Below, piece after piece: positions 49,881 to 58,824 of a stretch of DNA of 64,000 nucleotides (position 1 is the first letter of the stretch; each line of letters opens with the position of its first letter). This DNA is from Streptomyces sp. Mut1 (GTDB lineage Bacteria > Actinomycetota > Actinomycetes > Streptomycetales > Streptomycetaceae). The position numbers and the translations under genes are program-made. Below the pieces are notes generated by a model. The model worked only from the letters and a program-made list of their open reading frames with translations. It searched no databases and had not been told where the DNA came from. The stretch covers positions 1,736,001 to 1,800,000 of the forward strand of contig NZ_CP120997.1 in NCBI RefSeq assembly GCF_030719295.1, in the 5' to 3' direction.

Positions 49881-51283
49881 CGGCCCGCGACCTCGCCCTC
49901 GGTCGCGTTCTCCAGCAGTGCCGTTACGACCTGCTCCAGGCCTACCGACCGGGACGCCTTCACCAGCACGACGTCTCCCGGGCGCAGTTCCCTGCGCAAC
50001 AGGTCGACGGCAGCCTGTGCGTCGGACACGTGCACCGACTCCTCACCCCACGAACCCTCGTTGTATGCGCCCAGTTGCAGCCAGGAGGCTTCTCTGCCCC
50101 CGACCGCGACGAGCTTGCTGACGTTGAGCCGGACGGCGAGCCGTCCGACCGCGTCGTGCTCGGCGAGCGAGGCGTCGCCGAGCTCGGCCATCAGGCCGAG
50201 CACCGCCCACGTACGACGCCCCTTCCCCATGGCGGCCAGCGCGCGCAGCGCGGCCTTCATGGATTCGGGGTTGGCGTTGTAGGCGTCATTGACGAACGTC
50301 ACGCCGTCCGGACGCTCGGTGACCTCCATGCGCCAGCGGGAGAGGGTGCCCGCCTCGGAGAGCGCTTCGGCGATCTCGTCTGCGGACAGGCCCAGCTCAT
50401 GGGCGACGGCGGCCGCGGCGAGCGCGTTCGACACGTGGTGCTCACCGTACAGGCGCATGGTCACATCGCTGCACCCGGTGGGTGTGTGGAGCCGGAACGC
50501 GGGGCGTCCGTCGTCGGTGAGGTGGACGTTCTCACCCCGTACGTCCGCATCCGCGGCTTCGCCGAAGAAGAGCACACGGGCCTTGGTGCGGGAGGCCATG
50601 GCGCGTACGAGGGGGTCGTCGGCGTTGAGCACGGCGGTGCCGTCCTCGGGCAGCGACTCGACCATCTCGCCCTTGGCCTGGGCGATCTGCTCCTTGCCTC
50701 CGAACTCGCCGATGTGGGCGCTGCCGACGTTCAGTACGAGGCCGACGCGCGGCGGGACGAGTCCGGTGAGGTAGCGGATGTCGCCGATGTAGCGGGCGCC
50801 CATTTCGAGGACCAGGTGCTGGGTCTCGTCGGTGGCGCGCAGCGCGGTGAGCGGCAGGCCGATCTCGTTGTTGAGGTTGCCCTCGGGGTAGACGGTGGGC
50901 CCCTTGCGCTCCAGGAGCTGCGCGATGAGGTCCTTGGTGGAGGTCTTGCCCGCGGAGCCGGTCAGGGCGACGACGGTGGTGCCGAGGCGGGCGACGACGG
51001 CGCGGGAGAGCGCCCCGAGGGCCGCCACCACGTCGTCCACGACGATCGCGGGGACGCCGACGGGGCGGGTGGCCAGGACGAGCGCCGCACCCGCCTCGAC
51101 GGCGCGCCCGGCGTAGTCGTGGCCGTCGGCGCGTTCGCCGGCGAAGGCGACGAAAAGGCTGCCTGGGGTCACCTTGCGGGAGTCGATGACGACCGGCCCG
51201 CTGACGGTTGCTGACGGATCCGGTATGTCGTGCGTCTGCCCGCCGACGATTGCGGCGATCTCGGCGAGGGAAAGGGCGATCAC
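49877..51283 (-). CDS. murF: UDP-MurNAc-tripeptide:D-Ala-D-Ala ligase
   Basis: A 468-residue Mur ligase adding D-Ala-D-Ala to the UDP-MurNAc-tripeptide. Start is GTG 51283 (VIALSLAEIAAIVGG), 4 bp after the murE stop. ATP-binding motifs: VVALTGSAGKTSTKDLIAQL, YPEGNLNNEIGLPLTAL, EMGARYIGDIRYL. NDAYNANPESMKAALRALA and WAVLGLMAELGD mark the C-terminal domain. It is coupled to mraY by a 4-bp overlap. Confidence 0.97.
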   Translation of the reverse strand: MIALSLAEIAAIVGGQTHDIPDPSATVSGPVVIDSRKVTPGSLFVAFAGERADGHDYAGRAVEAGAALVLATRPVGVPAIVVDDVVAALGALSRAVVARLGTTVVALTGSAGKTSTKDLIAQLLERKGPTVYPEGNLNNEIGLPLTALRATDETQHLVLEMGARYIGDIRYLTGLVPPRVGLVLNVGSAHIGEFGGKEQIAQAKGEMVESLPEDGTAVLNADDPLVRAMASRTKARVLFFGEAADADVRGENVHLTDDGRPAFRLHTPTGCSDVTMRLYGEHHVSNALAAAAVAHELGLSADEIAEALSEAGTLSRWRMEVTERPDGVTFVNDAYNANPESMKAALRALAAMGKGRRTWAVLGLMAELGDASLAEHDAVGRLAVRLNVSKLVAVGGREASWLQLGAYNEGSWGEESVHVSDAQAAVDLLRRELRPGDVVLVKASRSVGLEQVVTALLENATEGEVAGR

Positions 51284-51287
51284 TTGG

Positions 51288-53006
51288 TCATCCCTGACTG
51301 TTGTTCTCGTGGGTGGAGGCACAGGGGGTGGCGCTCTCGTGCCCCAGGGACCGCTCGATGGCGGCGCGCAGGACCACCCGGTCGTCGAAGGGGCGGACGA
51401 CGCCGTGGATGTCCTGGCCCTGCTCGTGGCCCTTGCCGGCGATGAGCACGGTGTCCCCGGGCTCGGCGCGGCCGACGACGGCGGCGACGGCCGCGGCCCG
51501 GTCGGCGTCGACCAGGACGTCGCCGCGCTCGTGGACGGGCACCTCGGCGGCGCCGGAGAGCATGGCGGCCAGGATGCCGAGCGGGTCCTCGGAGCGGGGG
51601 TTGTCGGAGGTCAGTACGGCGGTGTCGGCGAGCCGGGCGGCGGCGGCGCCCATCGGGCCGCGCTTGGTGGTGTCGCGGTCGCCGCCGCAGCCGAGGACGA
51701 TGTGCAGCCTGCCCTTGGTGACCTTGCGCAGGGAGCGCAGCACGGACTCGACGGCGTCGGTCTTGTGCGCGTAGTCGACGAGCGCGAGGTAGGGCTGTCC
51801 GGCGTCGACGCGTTCCAGCCGGCCGGGCACCCCGGGGACGGACGCGACGCCGTCGGCCGCGGTCTGCGGGTCGATGCCGGCGACGGCGAGGGTGACGATC
51901 GCGGCCAGGGTGTTGGCGACGTTGAACGGGCCGGGCAGCGGGGCCTTGGCGGTGGCCCGCTCGCCGTTCGGGCCGACCACGGTGAGGGTGGAGCCGAGCT
52001 GGCCGACGACGACGTCCTCGGCCCGCCAGTCGGCGTCCGGGTGGCCCTCGGCGGAGAAGGTGGTGATGGGCACGGACGCCTCGGTGATGAGCCTGCGGCC
52101 GTACTCGTCGTCGTAGTTGACGACGCCCTGTTTGCTGCGCTGCGGGGTGAACAGCCGCGCCTTGGCCTGGAAGTAGTCCTCCATGCCGGAGTGGAACTCC
52201 ATGTGCTCCGGGCTGAGGTTGTTGAAGACGGCGACGTCGAAGACGCAGCCGTCGACCCGGCCGAGCACCAGGGCGTGGCTGGAGACCTCCATGGTCACCG
52301 CGTCCACGCCGCGTTCGCGCATGACGGCGTACAGGGCCTGGAGATCGGTGGCTTCCGGGGTGGTGCGCTCGGACTTGATGCGTTCGTCGCCGATCCGCAT
52401 CTCGACGGTGCCGATGAGGCCGGTGTCGCGTCCGGCGCCGCGGAAGCCGCCTTCGATGAGGTAGGCGGTGGTGGTCTTGCCGGAGGTGCCGGTGATGCCG
52501 ATCTGGAGCAGGTCGGCGCCGGGGTGGCCGTAGATCTCGGCGGCGAGTTCGCCCATCCGGCCGCGCGGGTCGTCGGTGACGAGGACCGGCACCCCGGTGG
52601 CGCGGGCGCGCTCGGCGCCGGACGGATCGGTGAGGATGGCCGCCGCGCCGAGACCGGCCGCCTGGGCGGCGAAGTCGGCGCCGTGCAGCCGGGCGCCCGG
52701 CAGGGCCGCGTAGAGGTCCCCGGGGCGTACGGCGCGGGAGTCGTGGGTGATGCCGGTGACGTCACCGGTGCCCGGCGGTTCGGCTCCCAGACGGGCCGCC
52801 AGTGTTACCAGGGGGGTCGGCCGCAGCCGATCCGGGCGGGGCGCTCCCGGGTAGTTCACAGGCGCGTCCTTCTGGGTCGTTCGGGACTGTTCAGCGTGGG
52901 GCACGGCGGTGAGCGTACCGGGCGCACCGGACCTCTCGCGAAGTGAGGGGGCCGGGGTCCGGGGGTTCTCGTTCCGGTTCCCGGGATCGGGGGTGATGGT
53001 TGTCAC
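51288..53006 (-). CDS. murE: UDP-MurNAc-dipeptide:diamino acid ligase
   Basis: A Mur ligase of 572 residues from GTG 53006 (VTTITPDPGNRNENP), which has GGAG seven bases upstream. Starts further in (VNYPGAPRPDRLRP) would give a shorter protein without the variable N-terminal leader. Motifs: GITHDSRAVRPGDLYAALPG, IGITGTSGKTTTAYLIEGGF, RTTPEATDLQALYAVM, FNNLSPEHMEFHSGMEDYF. The region TSDNPRSEDPLGIL contains the DNPR motif associated with meso-diaminopimelate specificity, whereas Streptomyces peptidoglycan carries LL-DAP. It adds the third residue of the stem peptide. Confidence 0.96.
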   Translation of the reverse strand: MTTITPDPGNRNENPRTPAPSLRERSGAPGTLTAVPHAEQSRTTQKDAPVNYPGAPRPDRLRPTPLVTLAARLGAEPPGTGDVTGITHDSRAVRPGDLYAALPGARLHGADFAAQAAGLGAAAILTDPSGAERARATGVPVLVTDDPRGRMGELAAEIYGHPGADLLQIGITGTSGKTTTAYLIEGGFRGAGRDTGLIGTVEMRIGDERIKSERTTPEATDLQALYAVMRERGVDAVTMEVSSHALVLGRVDGCVFDVAVFNNLSPEHMEFHSGMEDYFQAKARLFTPQRSKQGVVNYDDEYGRRLITEASVPITTFSAEGHPDADWRAEDVVVGQLGSTLTVVGPNGERATAKAPLPGPFNVANTLAAIVTLAVAGIDPQTAADGVASVPGVPGRLERVDAGQPYLALVDYAHKTDAVESVLRSLRKVTKGRLHIVLGCGGDRDTTKRGPMGAAAARLADTAVLTSDNPRSEDPLGILAAMLSGAAEVPVHERGDVLVDADRAAAVAAVVGRAEPGDTVLIAGKGHEQGQDIHGVVRPFDDRVVLRAAIERSLGHESATPCASTHENNSQG

Positions 53007-53023
53007 TGGTGGTCTCCGCGAGT

Positions 53024-55009
53024 TCACTCGCCGGGTGCGTAGGACACCGGCAGCCGGGCCGGCTCACTGCCGGACGGGGGGGTCTGGAGCGTCTTGAGGG
53101 CGAACTCCATGACCTGCTTGTAGATGGGGCCGCAGATCTGGCCGCCGAAGTAACTGCCCTTGGTGGGGTTCTGGATCGCACAGTAGACGGTGATCTGGGG
53201 GTCGTCGGCGGGCGCGAAGCCGGCGAAGGAGGCCGTGTAGCCGTGGTAGCCGCCGCGCACCGGGTCGACCCGGTTGGCGGTGCCGGTCTTGCCCGCGACC
53301 CGGTAGCCGGGGATCTTGGCCTTCGTTCCGGTGCCCTCCTCGTCGCCGACCACCGATTCGAGCATGGTGGCGAGCGTCTTCGCCGTCTTCTCGCTGACCA
53401 CCCTGGTCTGTTCGGGGGCCTCGGCGGGGGTGTAGCGGCCGTCGGCGCCCCTGGTGCCGCGGACGAGGGTCGGTTCGATCCGGACGCCGCCGTTGGCGAT
53501 GGTCGAGTAGATCGAGGCGGCCTGCATGGCGTTGAGGGAGAGGCCCTGGCCGAAGGGGATCGTGAACTGCTGCGAGGTCGACCAGTCCTGCGGCTTGGCG
53601 AGGATGCCGGGGGTCTCGCCGGGGTAGTCGAGGCCGGTGGGCGACCCGATGCCGAACTTCCTCAGGTAGGAGTGCAGCACCTTGTTCGACTCGGCCTGCG
53701 TCTTGCCGAGCTGACCGGTGGCCAGGATCGTTCCGATGTTGCTGGACTTGGCGAGTACGCCGTTGAGCGTCAGGTACCACGTGGGGTGGTCGATGTCGTC
53801 CTTGAAGAGCCGGTCGCCCCGGTGCAGCCGGTTGGGGACCGTGACGTGCGTACCGGGGGTGGCGACGCCCTCCTCCAGCACGGCGGCCATGGACATCACC
53901 TTGCTGGTGGAGCCGGGCTCGTAGACGTCCTGGAGGGCCGCGTTGCCCAGGGACGCGGCGTCGGCCTGGGAGAGGTCGTTGGGGTCGAAGCCGGGGGCGT
54001 TGGCCATGGCGAGGACCTCGCCGGTGCGGGTGTTCTGCACGATGACGTAGCCGCGGTCGGCCTTCGACTTCTCGACCTGGTCGGAGATGGCCTTCTGGGC
54101 CGCCCACTGGATGTCGCGGTCGATGGTCAGCTCGATGTCGGAGCCGGGGACCGCCGGCACCTCCTTGGTGCCCGCGGTGGGCACCCGCCGGCCGCCGGAC
54201 TGGGCGTACTTGATCGTGCCGTCCTCGCCCGCGAGTTCCTTGTCCAGCTGCGATTCGAGGCCGCCCGCGCCCTTGCCCTCGGCGTTGACATAACCCAGTA
54301 TCCCGGCGGCCAGGGCGCCGTTGGGGTAGACGCGCTTGGTGGTCGCCTCCTGGAAGACGCCGGCCAGCACGTTGGCGCCGGGGCCGCCGGCCGCCTTGTC
54401 CTTCGCGGCCTTCTCGGCGAAGGCGGACTTCAGGTCCTTGATCTGCTTCCAGACCTGCGGGGTCTGCCTGCGGGCCAGGACCGCGTAGCGGCTCTTGGGC
54501 TTGGAGAGCCGCTTCGTCAGATCGGCCGCGTCGACGCCGAGGATGGGCGCGAGGAGGGCGGCGGCCTGCTGGGGGGCGTCGGGCGCCTTGCTGTCGGCCG
54601 GCGTGAACATCTTGGGGTCGGCCGTGATGTCGTACGCGTCGACGCTGGTGGCCAGCGCGATGCCGCCGCGGTCGGTGATCTCACCGCGCTCCGCCGCCAC
54701 GGTGTAGCTCAGGTAGCGGTTCTCCTCGGCCTTCGCGGCGTACGCGTGGGCGTCGACTGCCTGGACCTGGAGGAGGCGGACGACGAACGCGATCATGACG
54801 AGCGTCAGCGCGAGGCTGACCAGCCGCAGCCTCGGGCGCGGGCTGCCCAGCCGCAGCGGCCGGCCGGAGCGGCTGCGCGCCGTGCGCCCGCGCGGTGCGC
54901 CGGACGGGCCGCGCCGCCGCTGCTCGGGGCGCGGGCGGCCGGACGAGGCGGCGTTGCGGGGGCGCGCGGGGCCGGGGACCCGGCGGCGCGGTGGTTGCTT
55001 GGAGGGCAC
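53024..55009 (-). CDS. ftsI: Septal transpeptidase FtsI (class B PBP)
   Basis: A 661-residue bitopic penicillin-binding protein. A ~60-residue Arg/Pro-rich cytoplasmic N-terminus precedes the anchor (VSLALTLVMIAFVVRLLQV), the PBP dimerisation domain (AERGEITDRGGIALA), and the transpeptidase domain with Ser367-Thr-Ser-Lys370 (EPGSTSKVMSM), Ser422-Ser-Asn424 and Lys574-Thr-Gly-Thr. It cross-links septal peptidoglycan together with FtsW. Start is GTG 55009, five bases after the ftsL stop. The stop lies 17 bp before murE. Confidence 0.98.
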   Translation of the reverse strand: MPSKQPPRRRVPGPARPRNAASSGRPRPEQRRRGPSGAPRGRTARSRSGRPLRLGSPRPRLRLVSLALTLVMIAFVVRLLQVQAVDAHAYAAKAEENRYLSYTVAAERGEITDRGGIALATSVDAYDITADPKMFTPADSKAPDAPQQAAALLAPILGVDAADLTKRLSKPKSRYAVLARRQTPQVWKQIKDLKSAFAEKAAKDKAAGGPGANVLAGVFQEATTKRVYPNGALAAGILGYVNAEGKGAGGLESQLDKELAGEDGTIKYAQSGGRRVPTAGTKEVPAVPGSDIELTIDRDIQWAAQKAISDQVEKSKADRGYVIVQNTRTGEVLAMANAPGFDPNDLSQADAASLGNAALQDVYEPGSTSKVMSMAAVLEEGVATPGTHVTVPNRLHRGDRLFKDDIDHPTWYLTLNGVLAKSSNIGTILATGQLGKTQAESNKVLHSYLRKFGIGSPTGLDYPGETPGILAKPQDWSTSQQFTIPFGQGLSLNAMQAASIYSTIANGGVRIEPTLVRGTRGADGRYTPAEAPEQTRVVSEKTAKTLATMLESVVGDEEGTGTKAKIPGYRVAGKTGTANRVDPVRGGYHGYTASFAGFAPADDPQITVYCAIQNPTKGSYFGGQICGPIYKQVMEFALKTLQTPPSGSEPARLPVSYAPGE

Positions 55010-55013
55010 TCGG

Positions 55014-55565
55014 TCACCTGCCGGGGCTCGTGGAGGGCTGTGCCGCCGGCGCGCCGGAGGCCGTGGAGGTGCCCGGTCCCGCCGTCGCGGTGCCGGGCGC
55101 GGGGGTGGTGGCCGCGGGGGCCGTGGGCGTGGCCGGGCTCGCGGGCGCCGACGTGGCCGGCGCGGGGGTGGTCGGGGTGGATACGGGGTCCGGGCCCGGC
55201 GTGGCCTTGGACGGCACCCCCCGGACCGTGCCGCCCGGGTCGAGGAAGGCGGGGCTGCCGCCGGGGACCATGCCCAGCTCCCGGGCCCGGCGTGCCAGGG
55301 CGTCGGGCTCGAAGGAGGCGTCGACGTCGCGCTGGAGGGCCTGCTGCTCGTCGGTGAGTTCGGTGGTCCGCTTCTTCAGCTCGCTCAGCCGGAACGATCC
55401 CTCGTTGAGCGCGGAGTTGAGCAGCAGCAGGGTGATCAGGCCGCCGCCCAGCAGCAGGACGACCAGCAGGACGAACGGAGTGCGGGCCGCGGTGCTCGGC
55501 CCGGCGGGCATCAGCCGGGTGAGCCGTGCGGCGCGTCCTTGCCGCTGCCCGGCCGGTTCGCTCAC
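55014..55565 (-). CDS. ftsL: Cell division protein FtsL with long Pro/Ala/Thr tail
   Basis: A 183-residue bitopic FtsL-type protein. The cytoplasmic N-terminus (~30 residues) is followed by one helix (FVLLVVLLLGGGLITLLLL) and a short coiled coil (SFRLSELKKRTTELTDEQQA). The conserved ARRARELGMVPGGSPAFLDP follows. The last ~70 residues are a low-complexity Pro/Ala/Thr/Ser tail, which makes the protein much longer than usual FtsL. Start is GTG 55565 with GGAG seven bases upstream; the longer frame overlapping rsmH is rejected. Identity rests on topology, LGMVxPG-like motif and position between rsmH and ftsI. Confidence 0.9.
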   Translation of the reverse strand: MSEPAGQRQGRAARLTRLMPAGPSTAARTPFVLLVVLLLGGGLITLLLLNSALNEGSFRLSELKKRTTELTDEQQALQRDVDASFEPDALARRARELGMVPGGSPAFLDPGGTVRGVPSKATPGPDPVSTPTTPAPATSAPASPATPTAPAATTPAPGTATAGPGTSTASGAPAAQPSTSPGR

Positions 55566-55608
55566 CGCACCGCTCCGTCCCCGGCGCCGGCGGCCGGGAG
55601 CCGGGCGC

Positions 55609-56574
55609 TCACCGCTCGTCCTCACGGATGCGCTGGGCGCCGCGCAGCCGGGCGGGGGCGGCCCGCCGGTTCTCGGCGACCTCCTCCTCGGTGGGGAGCT
55701 CGGCGCCCCGGGTGAGCAGCTTCAGCCGGGGCTGGTAGCGCTCGGGGACGACGGGCAGGCCGGGCGGCGCGGTGTTGGCGGCTCCGGCCGCGAGGACCTG
55801 CTTGACCAGCCGGTCCTCCAGCGACTGGTACGACAGGACCGCGATGCGGCCGCCGACGGCGAGGCTCCGGACGGCGGCCGGAATGGCCCGCTCCAGCACG
55901 GTGAGTTCGCCGTTGACCTCGATGCGCAGGGCCTGGAAGGTGCGCTTGGCGGGGTTGCCGCCGGTGCGCATGGCGGCCTGCGGCAGGGCTTCGCGGATCA
56001 GCTCGACGAGCCGGGCGCTGTTGCTGAAGGGCTCCTTCTCGCGTTCGCGCACGACGGCGGAGACGATCCGCTTCGCCTGCTTCTCCTCGCCGTACGCGCG
56101 CAGGATGCGCACCAGTTCGCCCGGCGGGTAGGTGTTGAGGACCTCGGCGGCGCCGATGCCGGTCGTCTGGTCCATGCGCATGTCGAGCGGGGCGTCGCGG
56201 GCGTACGCGAAGCCGCGGTCGGCCTCGTCCAGCTGCATGGAGGAGACGCCGAGGTCGAACAGGACGCCCTGCACCTTGGGGATGCCGAGCCGGTCGAGCA
56301 CCTCGGGCAGCTCGTCGTAGACGGCGTGCACCAGCGTCGCGCGGTCGCCGTAGGGGGCGAGCCGCTCGCCGGAGAGGCGGAGGGCCTCCTTGTCGCGGTC
56401 CAGGGCGATCAGCCGGGCGGTCGGGAAGGCGGCGAGGAGCGCCTCGCTGTGTCCGCCGAGGCCCAGGGTGCAGTCGACGACCACGGGGGGCCGGGGGCCG
56501 GGCGCCTCCAGAGCCGGTGCCAACAGGTCCAGGCATCGCTGGAGCATCACCGGGACGTGTCGGGTCTGGCTCAT
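55609..56574 (-). CDS. rsmH: 16S rRNA m4C1402 methyltransferase
   Basis: A 321-residue RsmH (MraW) enzyme that N4-methylates C1402 of 16S rRNA. The N-terminal [13 protein letters not shown] and [23 protein letters not shown]-binding loop, [50 protein letters not shown] and [16 protein letters not shown] are all present. The ATG at 56574 has GAGAGGG upstream; the longer frame is rejected. It is the first gene of the dcw run. No mraZ precedes it. Confidence 0.98.
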   Translation of the reverse strand: MSQTRHVPVMLQRCLDLLAPALEAPGPRPPVVVDCTLGLGGHSEALLAAFPTARLIALDRDKEALRLSGERLAPYGDRATLVHAVYDELPEVLDRLGIPKVQGVLFDLGVSSMQLDEADRGFAYARDAPLDMRMDQTTGIGAAEVLNTYPPGELVRILRAYGEEKQAKRIVSAVVREREKEPFSNSARLVELIREALPQAAMRTGGNPAKRTFQALRIEVNGELTVLERAIPAAVRSLAVGGRIAVLSYQSLEDRLVKQVLAAGAANTAPPGLPVVPERYQPRLKLLTRGAELPTEEEVAENRRAAPARLRGAQRIREDER

Positions 56575-56951
56575 GCGCCCTCTCAGGCTCAGGTCCCGGG
56601 TGGCGGGACGTACGGCCTGGTCCCCGCCCGCTCGCGAAGGGGAGGTCCGCCGGCGCCGGGGAAGGGGCGTCAGCCGACCGGCGAGCGGGAGAGGGCCGGG
56701 CCGTACGTACGCCGCGCACACGGGGAAAAGTTCGAAATGTGCAGGGTGTCGGTAACTTCCCGTCACTTTAGTCCACCCTGCCACTCGATCGATTCCCGAT
56801 CAATCAACCCGGCAGCGCGTCGGCCGCCGCGCGTTCACCCGCCCGGATGACCGCGGGCGGGCTTGTGGAGTACCTCACAACAAGCACTGTTGACGTTTTT
56901 TGTCCGCTTCCCCCTCCGGTCGCCGCCGGTGGCGGGGCTAACGTCTTGTCC
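56575..56951. other. Divergent intergenic region between rsmH and the carbonic anhydrase gene
   Basis: About 377 bp with no gene. It must contain the promoter for the dcw run (leftward) and for the carbonic anhydrase (rightward). TAAAGT on the minus strand (56765-56770) is a weak -10 candidate for rsmH, without a clear -35 partner. On the plus strand TAACGT at 56939-56944 sits seven bases before the position just ahead of the carbonic anhydrase ATG, compatible with a leaderless transcript. A short inverted repeat (GATCGATTCCCGATCAATC) lies at about 56787-56805. Confidence 0.45.
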
Positions 56952-57500
56952 ATGTCGACTTCCGCGCACGCCCCCGCCGAACCTCCCGCCTCCGCCGCCG
57001 CCGGTACGGTCACCGACCGTCTGGTCGAGGCGAATGGCCACTACGCCTCGGAGTTCAAGGACCCCGGGATGGACGCCAAGCCGGTGCTCCGCGTCGCCGT
57101 GGTCGCCTGCATGGACGCCCGGCTCGACCTGCACAAGGCTCTCGGCCTGTCGCTGGGCGACTGCCACACCATCCGCAACGCGGGCGGCGTGGTCACCGAC
57201 GACGTCATCCGTTCGCTGGCGATCAGCCAGCGGGCGCTGGGCACCCGCAGCATCATCCTGATCCACCACACCAACTGCGGCATGGAGTCGATCACGGAGG
57301 ACTTCCGCCAGGAGCTGGAGATGGAGGTCGGCCAGCGCCCGTCCTGGGCCGTGGAGTCGTACACCGACGCCGACCAGGACGTGCGGCAGTCGATGCAGCG
57401 CGCGCGCACCTCGCCGTTCCTCAAGCACACCGATGACGTGCGCGGTTTTGTCTTCGACGTGACCTCCGGCAAGCTGCGCGAGATCTTCCCGGCTTCCTGA
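56952..57500 (+). CDS. Beta-carbonic anhydrase
   Basis: A 182-residue beta-class carbonic anhydrase, which hydrates CO2 to bicarbonate in the cytoplasm. Zinc ligands and catalytic residues are visible in VVACMDARLDL (Cys, Asp, Arg) and IHHTNCGM (His, Cys). HTIRNAGGVVTDDVIRSLAI is typical of the family. No Shine-Dalgarno precedes the ATG (GTCTTGTCC), so translation may be leaderless. It stands alone, divergent from rsmH; the neighbouring genes give no further clue. Confidence 0.95.
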   Translation: MSTSAHAPAEPPASAAAGTVTDRLVEANGHYASEFKDPGMDAKPVLRVAVVACMDARLDLHKALGLSLGDCHTIRNAGGVVTDDVIRSLAISQRALGTRSIILIHHTNCGMESITEDFRQELEMEVGQRPSWAVESYTDADQDVRQSMQRARTSPFLKHTDDVRGFVFDVTSGKLREIFPAS

Positions 57501-57774
57501 TCCGGCCGTGCGCCCGAGGTCGCCGGGAGGTGGCGGACGAGCACCTTCCGGTGACGAAATCCTCACCCAATCCGACATATCGCCCTTGGTTGTCCACAGG
57601 CGAGTGACACAAAGCGGTAACGGCAACAAGAATGCGTGAGTGACACCCCGTCGGACCTCGCCGTCCGGCGCGGTGTCCGCATTTCGGGGAGGGCCGGGCC
57701 GCACGAGGGCACCGGCCCGTGACTGGGGAATCCCGTGCTCCTGGTGAGCGTGGGGCAGGGCCGAGGAGGGCCGG
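57501..57774. other. Intergenic region upstream of moxR
   Basis: About 274 bp without a gene, presumably holding the terminator of the carbonic anhydrase gene and the promoter of the moxR operon. One TTGTCCACA, a match to the Streptomyces DnaA-box consensus, lies at 57590-57598. Otherwise nothing recognisable. Confidence 0.4.
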
Positions 57775-58824
57775 GTGACGACCTATGACGATCGAGCGAG
57801 CCTCACAGATCTGACCACCACCGCAGAGCGGGTGCGCAGGTCGGTGGAGGCCGTGATCGAGGGCAAGCCGGAGGTCGTACGGCTCTCGCTGACCGTGCTG
57901 CTCGCGGAGGGGCATCTGCTCATCGAGGATGTCCCGGGCGTCGGCAAGACCATGCTGGCCAAGGCGCTGGCCAGGTCCATCGACTGTTCGGTGCGCCGCA
58001 TCCAGTTCACGCCGGACCTGCTGCCGTCGGACATCACCGGGGTGTCGATCTACGACCAGCAGCGCCGCGACTTCGAGTTCAAGCCGGGGGCGATCTTCGC
58101 CCAGGTGGTGATCGGCGACGAGATCAACCGCGCCTCCCCCAAGACCCAGTCCGCGCTGCTGGAGTCGATGGAGGAGCGCCAGGTCACCATCGACGGGCAC
58201 ACCTACGAGCTGCCCGACCCCTTCATGGTCGTGGCCACGCAGAACCCGGTGGAGATGGAGGGCACGTATCCGCTGCCCGAGGCCCAGCGCGACCGGTTCA
58301 TGGCCCGGGTGTCGATCGGCTATCCCAGCGCGGAGGCCGAGCTGCGGATGCTCGACGTGCACGGCGGGCTCTCCCCCCTGGACGACCTCCAGCCGGTGGC
58401 CCACGCGCACGACATCGTGAAGCTGATCGACGCGGTGCGGGCGGTCCATGTCGCCGAGGCCGTCCGCAGGTACGCGGTGCAGCTCGTCGGCGCCACCCGC
58501 AACCACCCCGACCTCCGGCTCGGCGCCTCGCCGCGCGCCACGCTGCATCTGCTGCGGGCCGCCAAGGCGTCCGCGGCGCTGTGCGGCCGGGACTACTGCC
58601 TGCCGGACGATGTGCAGGCCCTGGCCGTGGCGGTGCTCGCCCACCGGCTGCTGCCCACCGCGCAGGCCCAGCTGAACCGCCGCAGCGCCGAGCAGGTCGT
58701 GCTGGAGATCCTCCAGCAGACCCCGGTGCCCACGGCCGTGGGCGGCCCGGCCGCCGCCGCTCCGCAGTATCAGGCGGGCCCGGCGTACGGCGGCCGACAG
58801 CAGCCCGCCCCCCGGCGGACGTGA
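57775..58824 (+). CDS. MoxR-family AAA+ ATPase
   Basis: A 349-residue MoxR-type ATPase. Walker A is LIEDVPGVGKTMLAKAL (Lys58), Walker B is VVIGDEINRASPKTQ, followed by the sensor region VVATQNPVEMEGTYPLPEAQ with DRFMARVSIGYP. MoxR proteins act as chaperones, often with DUF58 and VWA proteins. The C-terminus is Pro/Ala/Gly-rich. GTG start with GAGGAGGG upstream. It overlaps the DUF58 gene at its stop codon, so the three genes 57775-62601 form a coupled operon. Confidence 0.95.
   Translation: MTTYDDRASLTDLTTTAERVRRSVEAVIEGKPEVVRLSLTVLLAEGHLLIEDVPGVGKTMLAKALARSIDCSVRRIQFTPDLLPSDITGVSIYDQQRRDFEFKPGAIFAQVVIGDEINRASPKTQSALLESMEERQVTIDGHTYELPDPFMVVATQNPVEMEGTYPLPEAQRDRFMARVSIGYPSAEAELRMLDVHGGLSPLDDLQPVAHAHDIVKLIDAVRAVHVAEAVRRYAVQLVGATRNHPDLRLGASPRATLHLLRAAKASAALCGRDYCLPDDVQALAVAVLAHRLLPTAQAQLNRRSAEQVVLEILQQTPVPTAVGGPAAAAPQYQAGPAYGGRQQPAPRRT

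Noticed and set aside
57590..57598. TTGTCCACA matching the DnaA-box consensus
   Set aside because: Only one copy; an origin would need a cluster of boxes beside dnaA/dnaN, which are not here.
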